The translations under genes and the position numbers were made by a program. DNA of 50,697 nt. It comes from Peptococcaceae bacterium UBA2264. GTDB taxonomy: Bacteria; Bacillota; Desulfitobacteriia; Desulfitobacteriales; Desulfitobacteriaceae. This document shows, piece by piece, positions 26,113 to 36,561 of this stretch. The stretch spans positions 396 to 51,092 of the forward strand of contig DDXI01000019.1 in assembly GCA_002347475.1 (NCBI GenBank), given 5' to 3'. Numbering within the stretch: position 1 is the first letter of the stretch; each line of letters starts with the position of its first letter. The notes under the pieces are model-generated. The model was given only the letters and a program-made list of their open reading frames with translations. It was not told the DNA's origin and did no database searches.

Positions 26113-28424
26113 TAATTATCCCCACCTCCTACGTTAGTTGTTGACTGACAGATAACACTATTATTCTTATCAAGGAGTACAATATAAGCTCTCCTACCTT
26201 CATATGAATCTTCATCAACGATCAAAGAGCCCAGGCCGTTTTCATTAATATCTTTAATATTCATAACAATCGAAGTCTCAGGCAACATAGGTTTCAACCT
26301 TATATCAGCCTTCACTCCTTTATTATCTCCATCTACTGCAATCTTACAGCGCATCCCTTTCCACTGTATCTCGGTTATCAGAAGATCTGATTTTATTTGT
26401 CCATAATTTTTTTCTGTTAAAGTCAGTTGCAACATTAAACATTCCTGGAGACTAATACCACCATGAGTATATTCAATTCCTTTTCTGTAACAATTTACGC
26501 CGTCAGCCAACCCAAAATTGACACCTTCATTCCAAAACCACGGGTAAAGAGTTCCATCATAGAGTGCCCCGGGCTTAATCACTGCACATCTACCCCATTT
26601 ACTTTCGGTTAAGGATTTTGGCAAAGATATCTTTGGAAGCCCGCCAGGCATTAAAAGCCAACCGTGGTCTGATACTATCCTGACAGTCTTCCAACCGGCT
26701 TTAAAAAGGTCCTGTACTCTTTCCCGTACCTCTCTGAGATACTTTTCTACTTGAGATGCAATTCTCCAGCCTATTTTGTGTCCTTCTTCATCAATTCTGC
26801 CAAACTCATACCAGCCTTTTTGATCTGTCAAAGCCAGCTTATCATCAGCCAGTATTGACCAACCTTTGTCTTCCATAAGATTATATAATTTTGCTGATGT
26901 GGCTGGTTGAGCATTGTCTCTAATGATTGGGATGAAATCCTGATTTAAATCATCTCCAGTAATCTCTTCTTCTAATGACATCAACGCTGGCTTGCAGGTT
27001 GCAGTTACTGTCGGCAATGGTGCCCATAATATTTCCTCTTGAATATCAAATCCGTTTTCTTTAAAAATCTCAGATAATCTCTTGCTTAAATCAAACCTTA
27101 ACCCGTCAATAAAACAAACGCAATCGCCTTGCTTATAAGCTCGGCTTTCAAATACAGGTGGGTAACCATTTTCTTTTATTGCATTCTGAAGTTCTCTAGC
27201 ATTTATGTCCAGCCACGGTAAATATAAAGAACGTAAAGCAGAAATGACAGCGGCTATATCCTCCTGCTTTTCAACGCTGGCTAAAGTTGAAATCGCAGCA
27301 TAGTCTACCTGCCATCCCCATTTATCCTGTGCCTTAGCCACCTCGGCAAAATCACCAACTGTTACTGACGAAGTCTTTGTTGCTATTTCTGAGATCCATT
27401 CCAATGCAATCGCTAACGGAGCCTCGCCTAATTCAGCCCATACACTTTTTCTTCGTTCGGCATGCTCATTTTCAAGCCTTAAAATCTCCTCTCTAGCGCT
27501 TTGTTCTGTCATTCCTGATATTTTTAAAAGTTCTTTTCTCAGAACAGTTTCTTGTTCCTCATTCCACTGGGGAAATCTATTCCTATTGCCAATCAATGGC
27601 ATGATAGTTTTTCGTAATATATCTGGTATAGCTTGATATTTTTCGGGAGCTTCGCAAAATCTATCCCAAACAATTTGCCATGATTTATCCTGCCCCCCAA
27701 ATTTCTCTGTTGCAGCAAAAATACCATCCTGCTCTGGATTAAATTTATACTTGGATTTGCATATTTCTAAAAAAGCTTGCCATTCTTCATTTGTTCTTCC
27801 TGCCCTAAAAGCTTCTTGGTCTGACAACCAAAGTAGAATATCTTTTACTGTATCAACACCCGAAATAAGCGAATTAAAATAGTCCTTATCTAAATAATCA
27901 GTTTTCAAATTTTCTATATCTTCATCAAGTAGCTTTATAACAGCACGCTGCATGGCTTGAAGGGTAGCTACATCCTGATTAACATTCAATCCTATTCCGC
28001 CTTGTTTAGTCTTCAAATATGCAAGAATCGTCCAATCTCTTGCATTTACCTGCGACCATATTACCCCTCTATATTGAAGTTCAGCCAGAGGTTTTAATTC
28101 ATCAGGGCACTGCTCTACTGCTCTTAAGTCCTGCCTGCTGACACCAGGCAGATACAACACAGGTACACGTCCATAAGGAAGAGAATATTCTTCAATAAAC
28201 CCTCCGATTACAGTTCTTAACCAAATAGCTGGGCCTTTCCTTTCGAGTGGGTAATATTCTCCAAGTATTAGTAACTCAGGAAGTTCCGGCATAATTCTTT
28301 TTATAGCATTTTCCCATTGCCTGTCCTTATCGGTCCAAAGAATGCAGTCAGGCTTAATTTCAGCTTCAGGATTATGATTTGCTGATGCTCTTATAGATTT
28401 TATCAAGTGGTCTATAACCTTCAC
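26112..28424 (-). CDS. pglZ: BREX type 1 alkaline-phosphatase-fold protein PglZ
   Basis: A 770-residue protein. The C-terminal half holds the PglZ domain of the alkaline phosphatase superfamily: CVCFIDGLRFDLSKRL with metal-ligand candidate D440, and VRIVSDHGWLLMPGGLP with the second Asp-His pair. The N-terminal part is the helical BREX-specific region. PglZ is required for both host DNA methylation and phage exclusion in BREX. It starts at GTG 28424 behind AGAAGG, sharing GTGA with the pglX stop, so the two are translationally coupled. Its stop overlaps the brxL start. Confidence 0.94.
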   Translation of the reverse strand: MKVIDHLIKSIRASANHNPEAEIKPDCILWTDKDRQWENAIKRIMPELPELLILGEYYPLERKGPAIWLRTVIGGFIEEYSLPYGRVPVLYLPGVSRQDLRAVEQCPDELKPLAELQYRGVIWSQVNARDWTILAYLKTKQGGIGLNVNQDVATLQAMQRAVIKLLDEDIENLKTDYLDKDYFNSLISGVDTVKDILLWLSDQEAFRAGRTNEEWQAFLEICKSKYKFNPEQDGIFAATEKFGGQDKSWQIVWDRFCEAPEKYQAIPDILRKTIMPLIGNRNRFPQWNEEQETVLRKELLKISGMTEQSAREEILRLENEHAERRKSVWAELGEAPLAIALEWISEIATKTSSVTVGDFAEVAKAQDKWGWQVDYAAISTLASVEKQEDIAAVISALRSLYLPWLDINARELQNAIKENGYPPVFESRAYKQGDCVCFIDGLRFDLSKRLSEIFKENGFDIQEEILWAPLPTVTATCKPALMSLEEEITGDDLNQDFIPIIRDNAQPATSAKLYNLMEDKGWSILADDKLALTDQKGWYEFGRIDEEGHKIGWRIASQVEKYLREVRERVQDLFKAGWKTVRIVSDHGWLLMPGGLPKISLPKSLTESKWGRCAVIKPGALYDGTLYPWFWNEGVNFGLADGVNCYRKGIEYTHGGISLQECLMLQLTLTEKNYGQIKSDLLITEIQWKGMRCKIAVDGDNKGVKADIRLKPMLPETSIVMNIKDINENGLGSLIVDEDSYEGRRAYIVLLDKNNSVICQSTTNVGGGDN

Positions 28425-31400
28425 TGCCTTCTCTGCCTCTCTTCTTCTTTCGCTCTCTTCTTTTCATCTAAGGACAAATGGTAATCATTGATTCTTTCTC
28501 CCTTAAATATATGATACCAAGGATTTGAAACCGTATCTTTACCTCTGTCTATACCCCATTTTATATTAGGCTTGTCCCTTAGTATACCTGCGCCCTTCTT
28601 GCCCACATCTGGGACTGATATAAAAGGCCGGATATTCATTCTTACTCCATCGTTAATATCTGGTTCCCAGCCTATTGGCTGCAAATGAATAGGCTTCCAG
28701 CGTACAAAAATATCATGTGGAGCCTCACCTTCCAGTATCAACTCAAGACATTTTTTAAGGTTTTCTGCTGCTGCCAGCTTTTCCTCCGCACCATCAATAT
28801 CAGCTATTATCTCTTCTTTCTGCCTTTTAATCCAGTCCCCCAGATAGGTATATATGAGTGTTTCCAGATTCTTTCTGTCCAGTTTATGATAATTCACTAG
28901 AATGGCAAATCCATCAGAAAGGCCGTCCCAAATATGCCAGATAAATGGGCGCTGACTAAATAGCTTGATATGCTGGGTAAAGAACTTATCCCGCAACCAG
29001 GAATCCAAACTCTTGCCGGCATAGTCAGCTGCTGCTAACAATTCTGACAGAATGGCATTGATATCCTTATCTTTATAAGCCATTGCCAAAAGGTTTAGCA
29101 GTCTATCTGAAGCTGATACCCCTCCACGAACAGAAGGAATACAGACTATGCCTTCTTTATCTGCATAAGGAAGCAAATCATTACACTTTATTATAAGTTC
29201 TCTAGCTTCATCTGACAGTTCCATGTCCTTATCCATCTCAGCAGGCCAGCGATAACCAAGCAATCTTGCAACAGCAACCTGTAAAGGAGCTTCACTTTGT
29301 GATGGATGCCCGTGGGAAATCCACTGAGTGGGATCATCTGAATAGGGTTTAGGTAGACCATCAGGATATTTTTCTTCAGCAACTTTTTGCCAATGCTCTA
29401 AGTCAAATGGTACTTTTAAAAATGTTGCAGGTGTAATACCAATTTTCTTATCAAGTTGCCTCAACATGCTTTTGAAATATTTCGAATTACAGAAACACCA
29501 ATACGATTCTATATTTGATTGGTCATGAGGAACAATAACTGCTACATTTTGGTCGTAGAATTCACCTGTATAAAGTGTACAGTCAAGACTTTTCATACGT
29601 GTTATGGATATCCCATTCAAGCCATATGTCGGGTTCTTTATTCCAGGCCTCAACATTTGTTTTCCATTAGTCGACCAATTGATCACTTGATCTCGACCAG
29701 TGAAAAATTTGCTAAATTGTGGAGCGGTTTGCAAGTATCTCCAATTTCCACTTTTAATTTCCCAAAAAAAGCGAAGCCATCTATCATTGTCACCATTTAC
29801 AATACCTCTTTTTGAAAATGCAAATTTTTCTAGTAAAGAATTTCGTTGAGAACCTTGTTCAATAAGAATTCTGGAATCCGGATTACTCAACTGTCCATGT
29901 TGTTTTACATTTATCATCGGTTTTTGAATAAGATTTTTAGCTTTATTTTCATTTTCATTAATTATACTAAGATTTGAAAACGAGCTAGAATTACAAGGAA
30001 GAATATTTTTTAAGCCCATTAAAGATACAGGGAAATCATACATTTGTGTACTAAATGATTTATATCCCATTTCTATAACTAAAGTCCACTTCTTTGATTT
30101 TAATAAATCTCGCCTAAATTCTTCATATCTTTTTAGAAATGTCCAATTTGAAGAAGTAACAAAGTATACCTCGCCTGTCTCGTAAAGAAATTGAAGGCAT
30201 CTTTTTATTATTGCTAATGCTAAATCTTTATCTGCTTTAGAATATTCTTTTGTTAAAAAATAACGTAATTTATCATTCATCTTACTTCTACCAAGATACG
30301 GAATATTTGTTATTACCAAATGATATTTATCAGATAATAACAGAAAAGCTTTCTCCATTCCCTGGGCAACTATTCCCAATTCATCATTCTCATTCTTCTT
30401 TTTATCTAACTTAGCTAAAAGAAGCTTGCTTACATTCTTCCAGTTCTTTTCGAAAATATCTCCAGATTCAAAAGAGTTTCTCGGATTAATAAGACTGCCC
30501 AATACGGGAGCATCCTTGAATAAATTATGGATTTCCTCGAGATGATTTTCTAGAATATTATCACCTTCTGCTAAGGTTAGCCATTCTTCTTTCTTCACAT
30601 TTACCGACTGTCCACACCAAGCAATCTGTAAATCAGGCAATTCTCTAAACCCACCAGCATCAGGATATTTCCATGCCATCAGTGCTACTGCGAAGGCAGC
30701 CAGTTCAACACATCTTTGGTCAATTTCAAGACCATGAAGATTCTCATTCAGTACAGCATCAACAGATTCCCTAGCCGATAGTCCTTTTAATTCCATTCTC
30801 ATTAGTACAAGCATTAAAAAAGCAGAAACTAAAAAATGCCCCGAACCACAGCAGGGATCTAACACCTTAAATTCTGATAGTCTATCAGGCCAACCTTCAA
30901 ATGTCCCTCCTGCCGGTGACCAATAGCCGTTCTCATCTTTAATGAAGCGCAAAAATTCTAAGGGTACTCCTGGTAAACTTGCTTTTTCCCTTAATTCATC
31001 TTCTGAGACAGCGTTTTTAAAATCTTCATGGTTAAGTCTTTTCCTTACCCACCAAGCACCTAAGGAATTATCCAGTAAAAAACTTACCATATACGGCTCT
31101 GTAAATATCTGGGTAACTACTGGAAGTTCTCGCGCACCAATTTTATTTCTGGCTTTATTAACTTCTTCTTTCTTTTTTGTTTGCCAAAATTGATATACCC
31201 ATCCCAGGCTGTCTGAAGCAGTAAACACTTCACTTACCAGCTCGGACAAAACTACTTCCAATTCCTTCTGATTTTCAGGAGAAAAACGCATTTCAAAAAC
31301 TGGCGACTCTGGACGGAATATCTGGGGTAGCATTTTAGCCGCCAGTTTTGCGGCTAACTCCCATCCATTAGCATATCCTATCTCTTTTGCCATTTCTTCA

Positions 31401-31765
31401 CATTCTTCTAGCGAGACAGCAACAGCATTTTCAATATCTTTACCTTCATAGAACATCAGAAGTTGGTTCTCGGCAAGAAACCTGGCGAATAACATTCTGT
31501 GCCAGTGTTCATAAGCTACTTCCTCAGTCAGCATTTCAATTTCCTGCTTCCTAGTTATTGGATCACGTTTATCTCCAAGTTGGCGTCCATGTGACCGCAG
31601 TCTCCGGCGTAGTTCTCTTTGTTCTGCACTAAGATAAGCATAGGAGACAGATTGTTCTACTCCTAATTGTTCCAGCGCACTTTTTGCTGCTTCTTCCGCA
31701 ACTTCTCTGGCTCTGATTACGGCCTTTTCAAGTTTATTTCTTAAGTTTCTATCTAAAGCATGCAT
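28421..31765 (-). CDS. pglX: BREX type 1 adenine-specific DNA methyltransferase PglX
   Basis: 1114 residues from ATG 31765, which has GAAAGGAGC just upstream. A longer frame from 31822 would overlap brxC and lacks a ribosome binding site. SAM motif I is VLDPCCGSGHFLVSAF with D303. The catalytic motif is TNIPYLGRSK with N487, a variant of NPPY with Ile in second position. PglX methylates N6 of adenine at a non-palindromic site on one strand, marking host DNA and allowing BREX to exclude unmodified phage. The target-recognition region probably lies in about 600-850. Recognition sequence is unknown. It starts 22 bases after the brxC stop and ends in the pglZ start. Confidence 0.95.
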   Translation of the reverse strand: MHALDRNLRNKLEKAVIRAREVAEEAAKSALEQLGVEQSVSYAYLSAEQRELRRRLRSHGRQLGDKRDPITRKQEIEMLTEEVAYEHWHRMLFARFLAENQLLMFYEGKDIENAVAVSLEECEEMAKEIGYANGWELAAKLAAKMLPQIFRPESPVFEMRFSPENQKELEVVLSELVSEVFTASDSLGWVYQFWQTKKKEEVNKARNKIGARELPVVTQIFTEPYMVSFLLDNSLGAWWVRKRLNHEDFKNAVSEDELREKASLPGVPLEFLRFIKDENGYWSPAGGTFEGWPDRLSEFKVLDPCCGSGHFLVSAFLMLVLMRMELKGLSARESVDAVLNENLHGLEIDQRCVELAAFAVALMAWKYPDAGGFRELPDLQIAWCGQSVNVKKEEWLTLAEGDNILENHLEEIHNLFKDAPVLGSLINPRNSFESGDIFEKNWKNVSKLLLAKLDKKKNENDELGIVAQGMEKAFLLLSDKYHLVITNIPYLGRSKMNDKLRYFLTKEYSKADKDLALAIIKRCLQFLYETGEVYFVTSSNWTFLKRYEEFRRDLLKSKKWTLVIEMGYKSFSTQMYDFPVSLMGLKNILPCNSSSFSNLSIINENENKAKNLIQKPMINVKQHGQLSNPDSRILIEQGSQRNSLLEKFAFSKRGIVNGDNDRWLRFFWEIKSGNWRYLQTAPQFSKFFTGRDQVINWSTNGKQMLRPGIKNPTYGLNGISITRMKSLDCTLYTGEFYDQNVAVIVPHDQSNIESYWCFCNSKYFKSMLRQLDKKIGITPATFLKVPFDLEHWQKVAEEKYPDGLPKPYSDDPTQWISHGHPSQSEAPLQVAVARLLGYRWPAEMDKDMELSDEARELIIKCNDLLPYADKEGIVCIPSVRGGVSASDRLLNLLAMAYKDKDINAILSELLAAADYAGKSLDSWLRDKFFTQHIKLFSQRPFIWHIWDGLSDGFAILVNYHKLDRKNLETLIYTYLGDWIKRQKEEIIADIDGAEEKLAAAENLKKCLELILEGEAPHDIFVRWKPIHLQPIGWEPDINDGVRMNIRPFISVPDVGKKGAGILRDKPNIKWGIDRGKDTVSNPWYHIFKGERINDYHLSLDEKKRAKEEERQRRQ

Positions 31766-31787
31766 ATAGGATATGCTCCTTTCAAAG

Positions 31788-34700
31788 TTAGCGTATGACA
31801 ATTGGCCCTTTTTGCAGAGCATCTTTTAGTTTCTTTCCTACCTCGTCCAACCATAAATCAATATCTTCTGCTTTGCTGAAAGTTTGCCTGGGTAAATCAA
31901 CTGTCTGTATTTTTGGTTCTATCTCTTTATTGGCTAATTCCAGTGCCTTGTCGAATTTTGCTTTCAAAGCATCCCGTTTATCAGCCCAAGAACTTAACGG
32001 ATACTGTCTTAAAGAAGTCAAAAGTTCGAGATGGGTCCCCATTAACAGGGGTTTTATTTCAGAAATACTACATGTTTGAAGAATTTCTACCTGCTTAGCT
32101 GCGCTTAGCTTATTCCAAACTTTATCTTTTTGTAGTTCATTGCTAAGATCAAAAAAGACAGCATGATAATCATTATATCTCTCATTCAGTAAGGTTCTAA
32201 GCTCATTTTCAAGTGATTTTAATAATGGACTAATCATGTCTGGTTTTGCAAGAAGCATTCGTCCTTGTTCTATTGCCTTTTTCTGATTGCGAATTTCTTC
32301 GACTTGTAAGGAGTCGCCTGCTTCATTTAATAATGATATTAAATTATTCCATTGTGGCATCTTTTCAGCAATTTTATCCTTTAAAACATTCCATGTATCA
32401 ATATTGTTCTTAAGTTCGTCATTTTGTTCGTAAATATATAATAACTGCTCATTGCCAGTTTTCATTTTGATATCATCTATGAAGACTGTATCAGGCTTTT
32501 CTGGCTTCGGCATCTCTCCACCAGACAAGTCGGCCAGCTCAGTTATTTTCTCAAGAAATTCAGCTATTTTTTGTGTCTCTTTACCCGGTTCAGCTTTTAC
32601 TCCAAGCTTTTGAAATAGTTTTCTTATCTGAATTCTCTGCATAACATTAACCGTAACCGATTCCTGTTTGAAGGTTACTTTTCCGATTTGCTTTCGCTCC
32701 AACTCTTTTGCTTCAATATAATTCCCTTGTTCGTCAACAGATTGAACTAGCCCGGCAACCAAAAGAACCTGAATTGCTCCATCCACAGCATCTCCTGACC
32801 ACCCATAGGGCATACCCTCAAAGTTCTTCCGAATATCAGCACCTTTTTTACCGGCACCAATATAGCTCAGAACAGCCTTACATACCGGATTATCAACGGG
32901 TTCACCCTTGAAACCCACAGCCTTTAAGGAATCCGGAGAACCTTCTTTGGCCTTATCGTATACCTTTCCCCAGCCTGCATGATCAGCAAGGTCAAAATTC
33001 GGATAGAGCCTTTGTAAAGAATTTCTAATAGCTGTCAGGATTGATTCTTTGAAGTTCGACTCCAGGACTTCATTACCACCCGCCTGAAATACCTTTGCTC
33101 CCGAAAAAGCTTCTGACAACAATTCGTTAATATTAAATTCTGCATTGTCACGAATTGTTGCCATAGCTGACCAGGCCTGCTGGCCATCTGGTGTAGTTGG
33201 AACACCTTTCATGCCTAATGTGGCTTCAGCTGCTTTAAGTTCGATTAAATAGTGTCTGATATCATTAGAAGAACGTTTAGGTATAAATACAAATATTGTT
33301 GGGGACTGATTGCCAGCTTGTTTGGCATCTACTCTAAATGATTCTTCTTGTATATTCCAGCCATTCCTAACCCATATACAAATCTTTTCTTGAGAATCCT
33401 TTGGCAATGCAAAATCAAATGTTGGAAAAGCTTCTCGGCCCACTTTTGATATACCTTGAAGAACAGTAACTTTTCCGAAAGCTTCTCCAAATTTCTTTTT
33501 TATGCGATCCTCTCTTTCAGCTGCCATTCGGTGAATTTCATTCTGTAAGATATTTTTTTGGCTTTCAAATTCATTTTGCCAAGCCATGCTTTCTTCCGTC
33601 TGAATAAGATATGCATTGTTTACCTTCATCAAAAGTGTACATTTGTCCAGTAACCCTGGAAGTATATTGCGCAGTAAGGCGCTTCCTTCCGAAAGATTAG
33701 TCACCATTAAATCTGCCAGGGTATCTGCTGTTGCTTTTATTCCAATTTCCCGGTTCCTTTCTGATAATTGATTTATTAAAAAAACAAGGCCGCAAGCTCT
33801 TGCTATAAGTTTTTCATCTTCACCCTGTTCAATCCAGGACATGGTTTTTTCATAAACTGGTCTTGGTAATATCCTGGAATGCAGAAGTTTATCTGCTGAA
33901 TCAAAATATAAAAAGTCGGCAGGAATAACGTTGCCCAGCTCTTCTTCCAGATTTGACTGCACAGCTTTGAGAACCATGCTTAATTTATTACGCAATTGAC
34001 TGTCGGTACCGGTTCGATCTAAAGCTCTCAATGAGTAATCCCAGAATCTCCTCCTAACAGGGAGAATGGGATAATCTTGAGTAAAGTACTCAATGTCCTT
34101 TTGGCAGTGACCTATGGCTGAAGTATTTAAATGCCTAGAAATTTCACCGATATTCTTTTCCATAACTTTCATAATTTCCGAATGCGAGTCAGGCCTTTTT
34201 GCTAAAATTACTTTTCTGACTACAGCGTCGACATCAGTATCAGATAGTTCAATTCTAACTGAAAACCTTCCTTCGAGCTTTTTTAATAATGCTGTACCGG
34301 AAACCGCAGTCTGTCCGGTAGCAACAAAAAGGAGTTTGCTTCCAATTTGCTTGCAACAAGTTTCCACTGTTTCTTGTACATCCATTGCACGTTTACTGTC
34401 TTCGCCTATATACTGTTCCACCTCATCAAGGACTATGAGGGTCAAAGGAAACTGGCCATTATCTGATAATGCATCCCTTATAGCCTTAACCATTTGGTCA
34501 TTACCGACATCTGTTACATTGGGGTACATGTTATTTAATGTTTCAATGCAGGAAGCAGGGGTTGGGAATAACTGCGGTTTTACTTCAGATAAAGCCTCGT
34601 GCAAGCCCTCAGCAACGTAAAAATTATCTAACTCTTCGTTCCATTCACATTCTTTTGAAACAACTTTCGCTTTTACTTCTTCTAATATTCCTTCTGATTT

Positions 34701-35207
34701 CAACCACAGAACAAAACGGGCAACAGAATAATTTTCGGGTAAGTCAGCAGACTTAAAAATAATGCTAAGCAAAGCCAAGCGGACACTGCCATTTGCACTG
34801 GCGCCTAATGTCCCGGATGCCGAATACAATCCGCCCATTCGCTTACCTTGTATGGACAACTCTCTCAAAAGAGCACTAATATTTTCCGGAAGATCTGCTA
34901 GTCCTCTAGCGGTTGCTCCGTCTTTGAATTCAATATCTTTCCAAAATGCACTAAGCATCTTTACCAAATGCGATTTACCTGATCCATAAAATCCACTAAC
35001 CCAAACTGCAGGTTGCTGGTCCTGTCTCAAGTTTCGAAGATAAACATCCAAAATGTGATCTATGCCTTTTTCATATTGACCATCACACACGAATGTTTCT
35101 ATTTCATAGCGAAGAACACTAAGCTTTTTATCACTAACACTGGCAACACCCTCATTAGGTAATTTACGCTCCTCAGGATTTACTGAATATATTTCTTTAT
35201 TAAGCAT
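31788..35207 (-). CDS. brxC: BREX type 1 P-loop ATPase BrxC
   Basis: A 1139-residue ORC/Cdc6-like AAA+ ATPase. It opens with the family start MLNKEIYSVNPEERKLPNEG. Walker A is VSGFYGSGKSHLVKML with K78, and Walker B is LIVLDEVEQYIG. The C-terminal third is coiled-coil-rich (from about residue 890). BrxC is essential for BREX phage exclusion and for methylation in several systems, and probably assembles with BrxB, PglX and PglZ. ATG 35207 follows GGAGGGACGAT and lies 15 bases after the brxB stop. Length is normal for type 1 (about 1200) and no frameshift is seen. Confidence 0.95.
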   Translation of the reverse strand: MLNKEIYSVNPEERKLPNEGVASVSDKKLSVLRYEIETFVCDGQYEKGIDHILDVYLRNLRQDQQPAVWVSGFYGSGKSHLVKMLSAFWKDIEFKDGATARGLADLPENISALLRELSIQGKRMGGLYSASGTLGASANGSVRLALLSIIFKSADLPENYSVARFVLWLKSEGILEEVKAKVVSKECEWNEELDNFYVAEGLHEALSEVKPQLFPTPASCIETLNNMYPNVTDVGNDQMVKAIRDALSDNGQFPLTLIVLDEVEQYIGEDSKRAMDVQETVETCCKQIGSKLLFVATGQTAVSGTALLKKLEGRFSVRIELSDTDVDAVVRKVILAKRPDSHSEIMKVMEKNIGEISRHLNTSAIGHCQKDIEYFTQDYPILPVRRRFWDYSLRALDRTGTDSQLRNKLSMVLKAVQSNLEEELGNVIPADFLYFDSADKLLHSRILPRPVYEKTMSWIEQGEDEKLIARACGLVFLINQLSERNREIGIKATADTLADLMVTNLSEGSALLRNILPGLLDKCTLLMKVNNAYLIQTEESMAWQNEFESQKNILQNEIHRMAAEREDRIKKKFGEAFGKVTVLQGISKVGREAFPTFDFALPKDSQEKICIWVRNGWNIQEESFRVDAKQAGNQSPTIFVFIPKRSSNDIRHYLIELKAAEATLGMKGVPTTPDGQQAWSAMATIRDNAEFNINELLSEAFSGAKVFQAGGNEVLESNFKESILTAIRNSLQRLYPNFDLADHAGWGKVYDKAKEGSPDSLKAVGFKGEPVDNPVCKAVLSYIGAGKKGADIRKNFEGMPYGWSGDAVDGAIQVLLVAGLVQSVDEQGNYIEAKELERKQIGKVTFKQESVTVNVMQRIQIRKLFQKLGVKAEPGKETQKIAEFLEKITELADLSGGEMPKPEKPDTVFIDDIKMKTGNEQLLYIYEQNDELKNNIDTWNVLKDKIAEKMPQWNNLISLLNEAGDSLQVEEIRNQKKAIEQGRMLLAKPDMISPLLKSLENELRTLLNERYNDYHAVFFDLSNELQKDKVWNKLSAAKQVEILQTCSISEIKPLLMGTHLELLTSLRQYPLSSWADKRDALKAKFDKALELANKEIEPKIQTVDLPRQTFSKAEDIDLWLDEVGKKLKDALQKGPIVIR

Positions 35208-35222
35208 ATCGTCCCTCCAGCC

Positions 35223-35783
35223 CTATATTTCTCTGTCACAGGTTATTGGAATAGCATGATAATTCCATCCATCGTACCCGTCCAATAATTGATAATTGTG
35301 CATCTCGCTATAACTCCCAGGGAAAAAAACTAATAAACGCCCAGAAAATCTTGGTGACAGCTTATCGACTAATTCGCTTACTTTAATCAACCCAAAGACT
35401 GAACCAACACCGGTTACGGCAATAATATCTGCACTAGATAAATTCTCTTTGTTGAGTAACTCATCGAATTTTTTTTCAATAAAATCTCCGTATCTTTTAA
35501 TGATGCTTCCGAGTAAATGTGGCTTCTGATAATAGCTCTGAGCATACTTTAAGCTGTGCATCCATTCTGCAAAAGTATTGGTTATATCAAAGTGAGCCCA
35601 CCCATGTTTTCCATTCTCAGCATTTTTGGTTGCTATTTCAAATTCACCAAGTCTGGCACGGATTCTTAATTCATCCGTTTTATTATATACTGCAAAAATA
35701 ACTCTTTGAGCAGCAGCAGTATTACGCCAGGGTATTTCGATTGTTTTTATATAATTCTTCAGAAGCACATCAATTTTGTTCAC
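35223..35783 (-). CDS. brxB: BREX type 1 protein BrxB (DUF1788)
   Basis: A 186-residue DUF1788 protein. Visible family features are the IPWRNTAAAQRVIFAVYNKTDELRIRARLGEFEIA block, ITGVGSVFGLIKVSELVDKL (here VTGVGSVFG), and the end RFSGRLLVFFPGSYSEMHNYQLLDGYDGWNYHAIPI. It is of unknown biochemical role and required for BREX methylation and defence. It starts at GTG 35783 inside the end of brxA (14-base overlap), with GAGGAGG 13 bases upstream, so expression is coupled to brxA. brxC follows after 15 bases. Confidence 0.93.
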   Translation of the reverse strand: MNKIDVLLKNYIKTIEIPWRNTAAAQRVIFAVYNKTDELRIRARLGEFEIATKNAENGKHGWAHFDITNTFAEWMHSLKYAQSYYQKPHLLGSIIKRYGDFIEKKFDELLNKENLSSADIIAVTGVGSVFGLIKVSELVDKLSPRFSGRLLVFFPGSYSEMHNYQLLDGYDGWNYHAIPITCDREI

Positions 35784-36561
35784 GTAACCATTCAGCCTCC
35801 TCTTTCGTAATTAAATTCGGAAAAGCTAACTCCATGACGTTTCCGATATGCTTGAATACTATCCAACCTCTTTGGGAGGCTCTTTCAGTAAGTTCAATAG
35901 CCTTTTCGCGGCTACAATCCATAATTTTGATGAAGTCAGTATCAAACAACTCCAACCCTCTTACACCATATAAGTAACCCAAATAAAGAGCATATGAAAC
36001 TGAAGCCGGTGTTGGTTTCGCCTCAGTTCGAATTTTCTTTACTCTCCCAGTAAGATGTCCGCTCTTTGTCCAGCTTGAGTTAATATTCTGCGCAACTGAC
36101 TTCAGAGTTGCTTTGCTAAATCTACCTGGTTCCAAATCTTCAATAAATTCTTCCATTTCTTTTCTCGTAAAAATTTTTGATTCCGGTGTGCTTAATATGA
36201 TCTTCAGGGAACTTCTGAACAGATTATCTCTTGATATTGTGCATAACAAAGCAAGAAGAACTCTTGCATCCTTTTCTCTATTCCAAAAATACAACATTGT
36301 CCTGAAAAGCGGTAAATCTGGATCCAGAGAATATAATTCGATCAAATGTCTGCTTGTTAGATTTCTGTTTTTTGCTGAACGCTTACCCAGGCAGTTGTCT
36401 TCTTCAATTGCTTTAATAAACTGTTTAATATTTTTGGGACTTGGTACTTCTTCCAGTAATAGTTTTAGTTCCTCTATCATAATTGTTCTGGACGTATGAA
36501 CAGTATTTTTTCCGAACTTAAATCCGAATTTAGTTAGTATTCCTTCATTCAAACGAATCAC
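35770..36561 (-). CDS. brxA: BREX type 1 inner-core protein BrxA (DUF1819)
   Basis: 263 residues, at the long end for DUF1819 proteins (usually about 200-260). It is a helical DNA-binding protein: LLEEVPSPKNIKQFIKAI, the middle LFRTMLYFWNREKDARVLLAL, SSWTKSGHLTGRVKKIRTEA, and the C-terminal LGYLYGVRGLELFDTDFIKIMD region typical of the family. It is the first gene of the BREX operon. The start is either GTG 36561 or in-frame TTG 36552. AGGA lies at 36562-36567, which gives TTG a better spacing, so the first three residues are uncertain. Upstream DNA is AT-rich. Confidence 0.9.
   Translation of the reverse strand: MIRLNEGILTKFGFKFGKNTVHTSRTIMIEELKLLLEEVPSPKNIKQFIKAIEEDNCLGKRSAKNRNLTSRHLIELYSLDPDLPLFRTMLYFWNREKDARVLLALLCTISRDNLFRSSLKIILSTPESKIFTRKEMEEFIEDLEPGRFSKATLKSVAQNINSSWTKSGHLTGRVKKIRTEAKPTPASVSYALYLGYLYGVRGLELFDTDFIKIMDCSREKAIELTERASQRGWIVFKHIGNVMELAFPNLITKEEAEWLREQN

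Noticed and set aside
31766..31822. PglX start at 31822
   Set aside because: It would overlap brxC by 35 bases and has no ribosome binding site; ATG 31765 has GAAAGGAGC.
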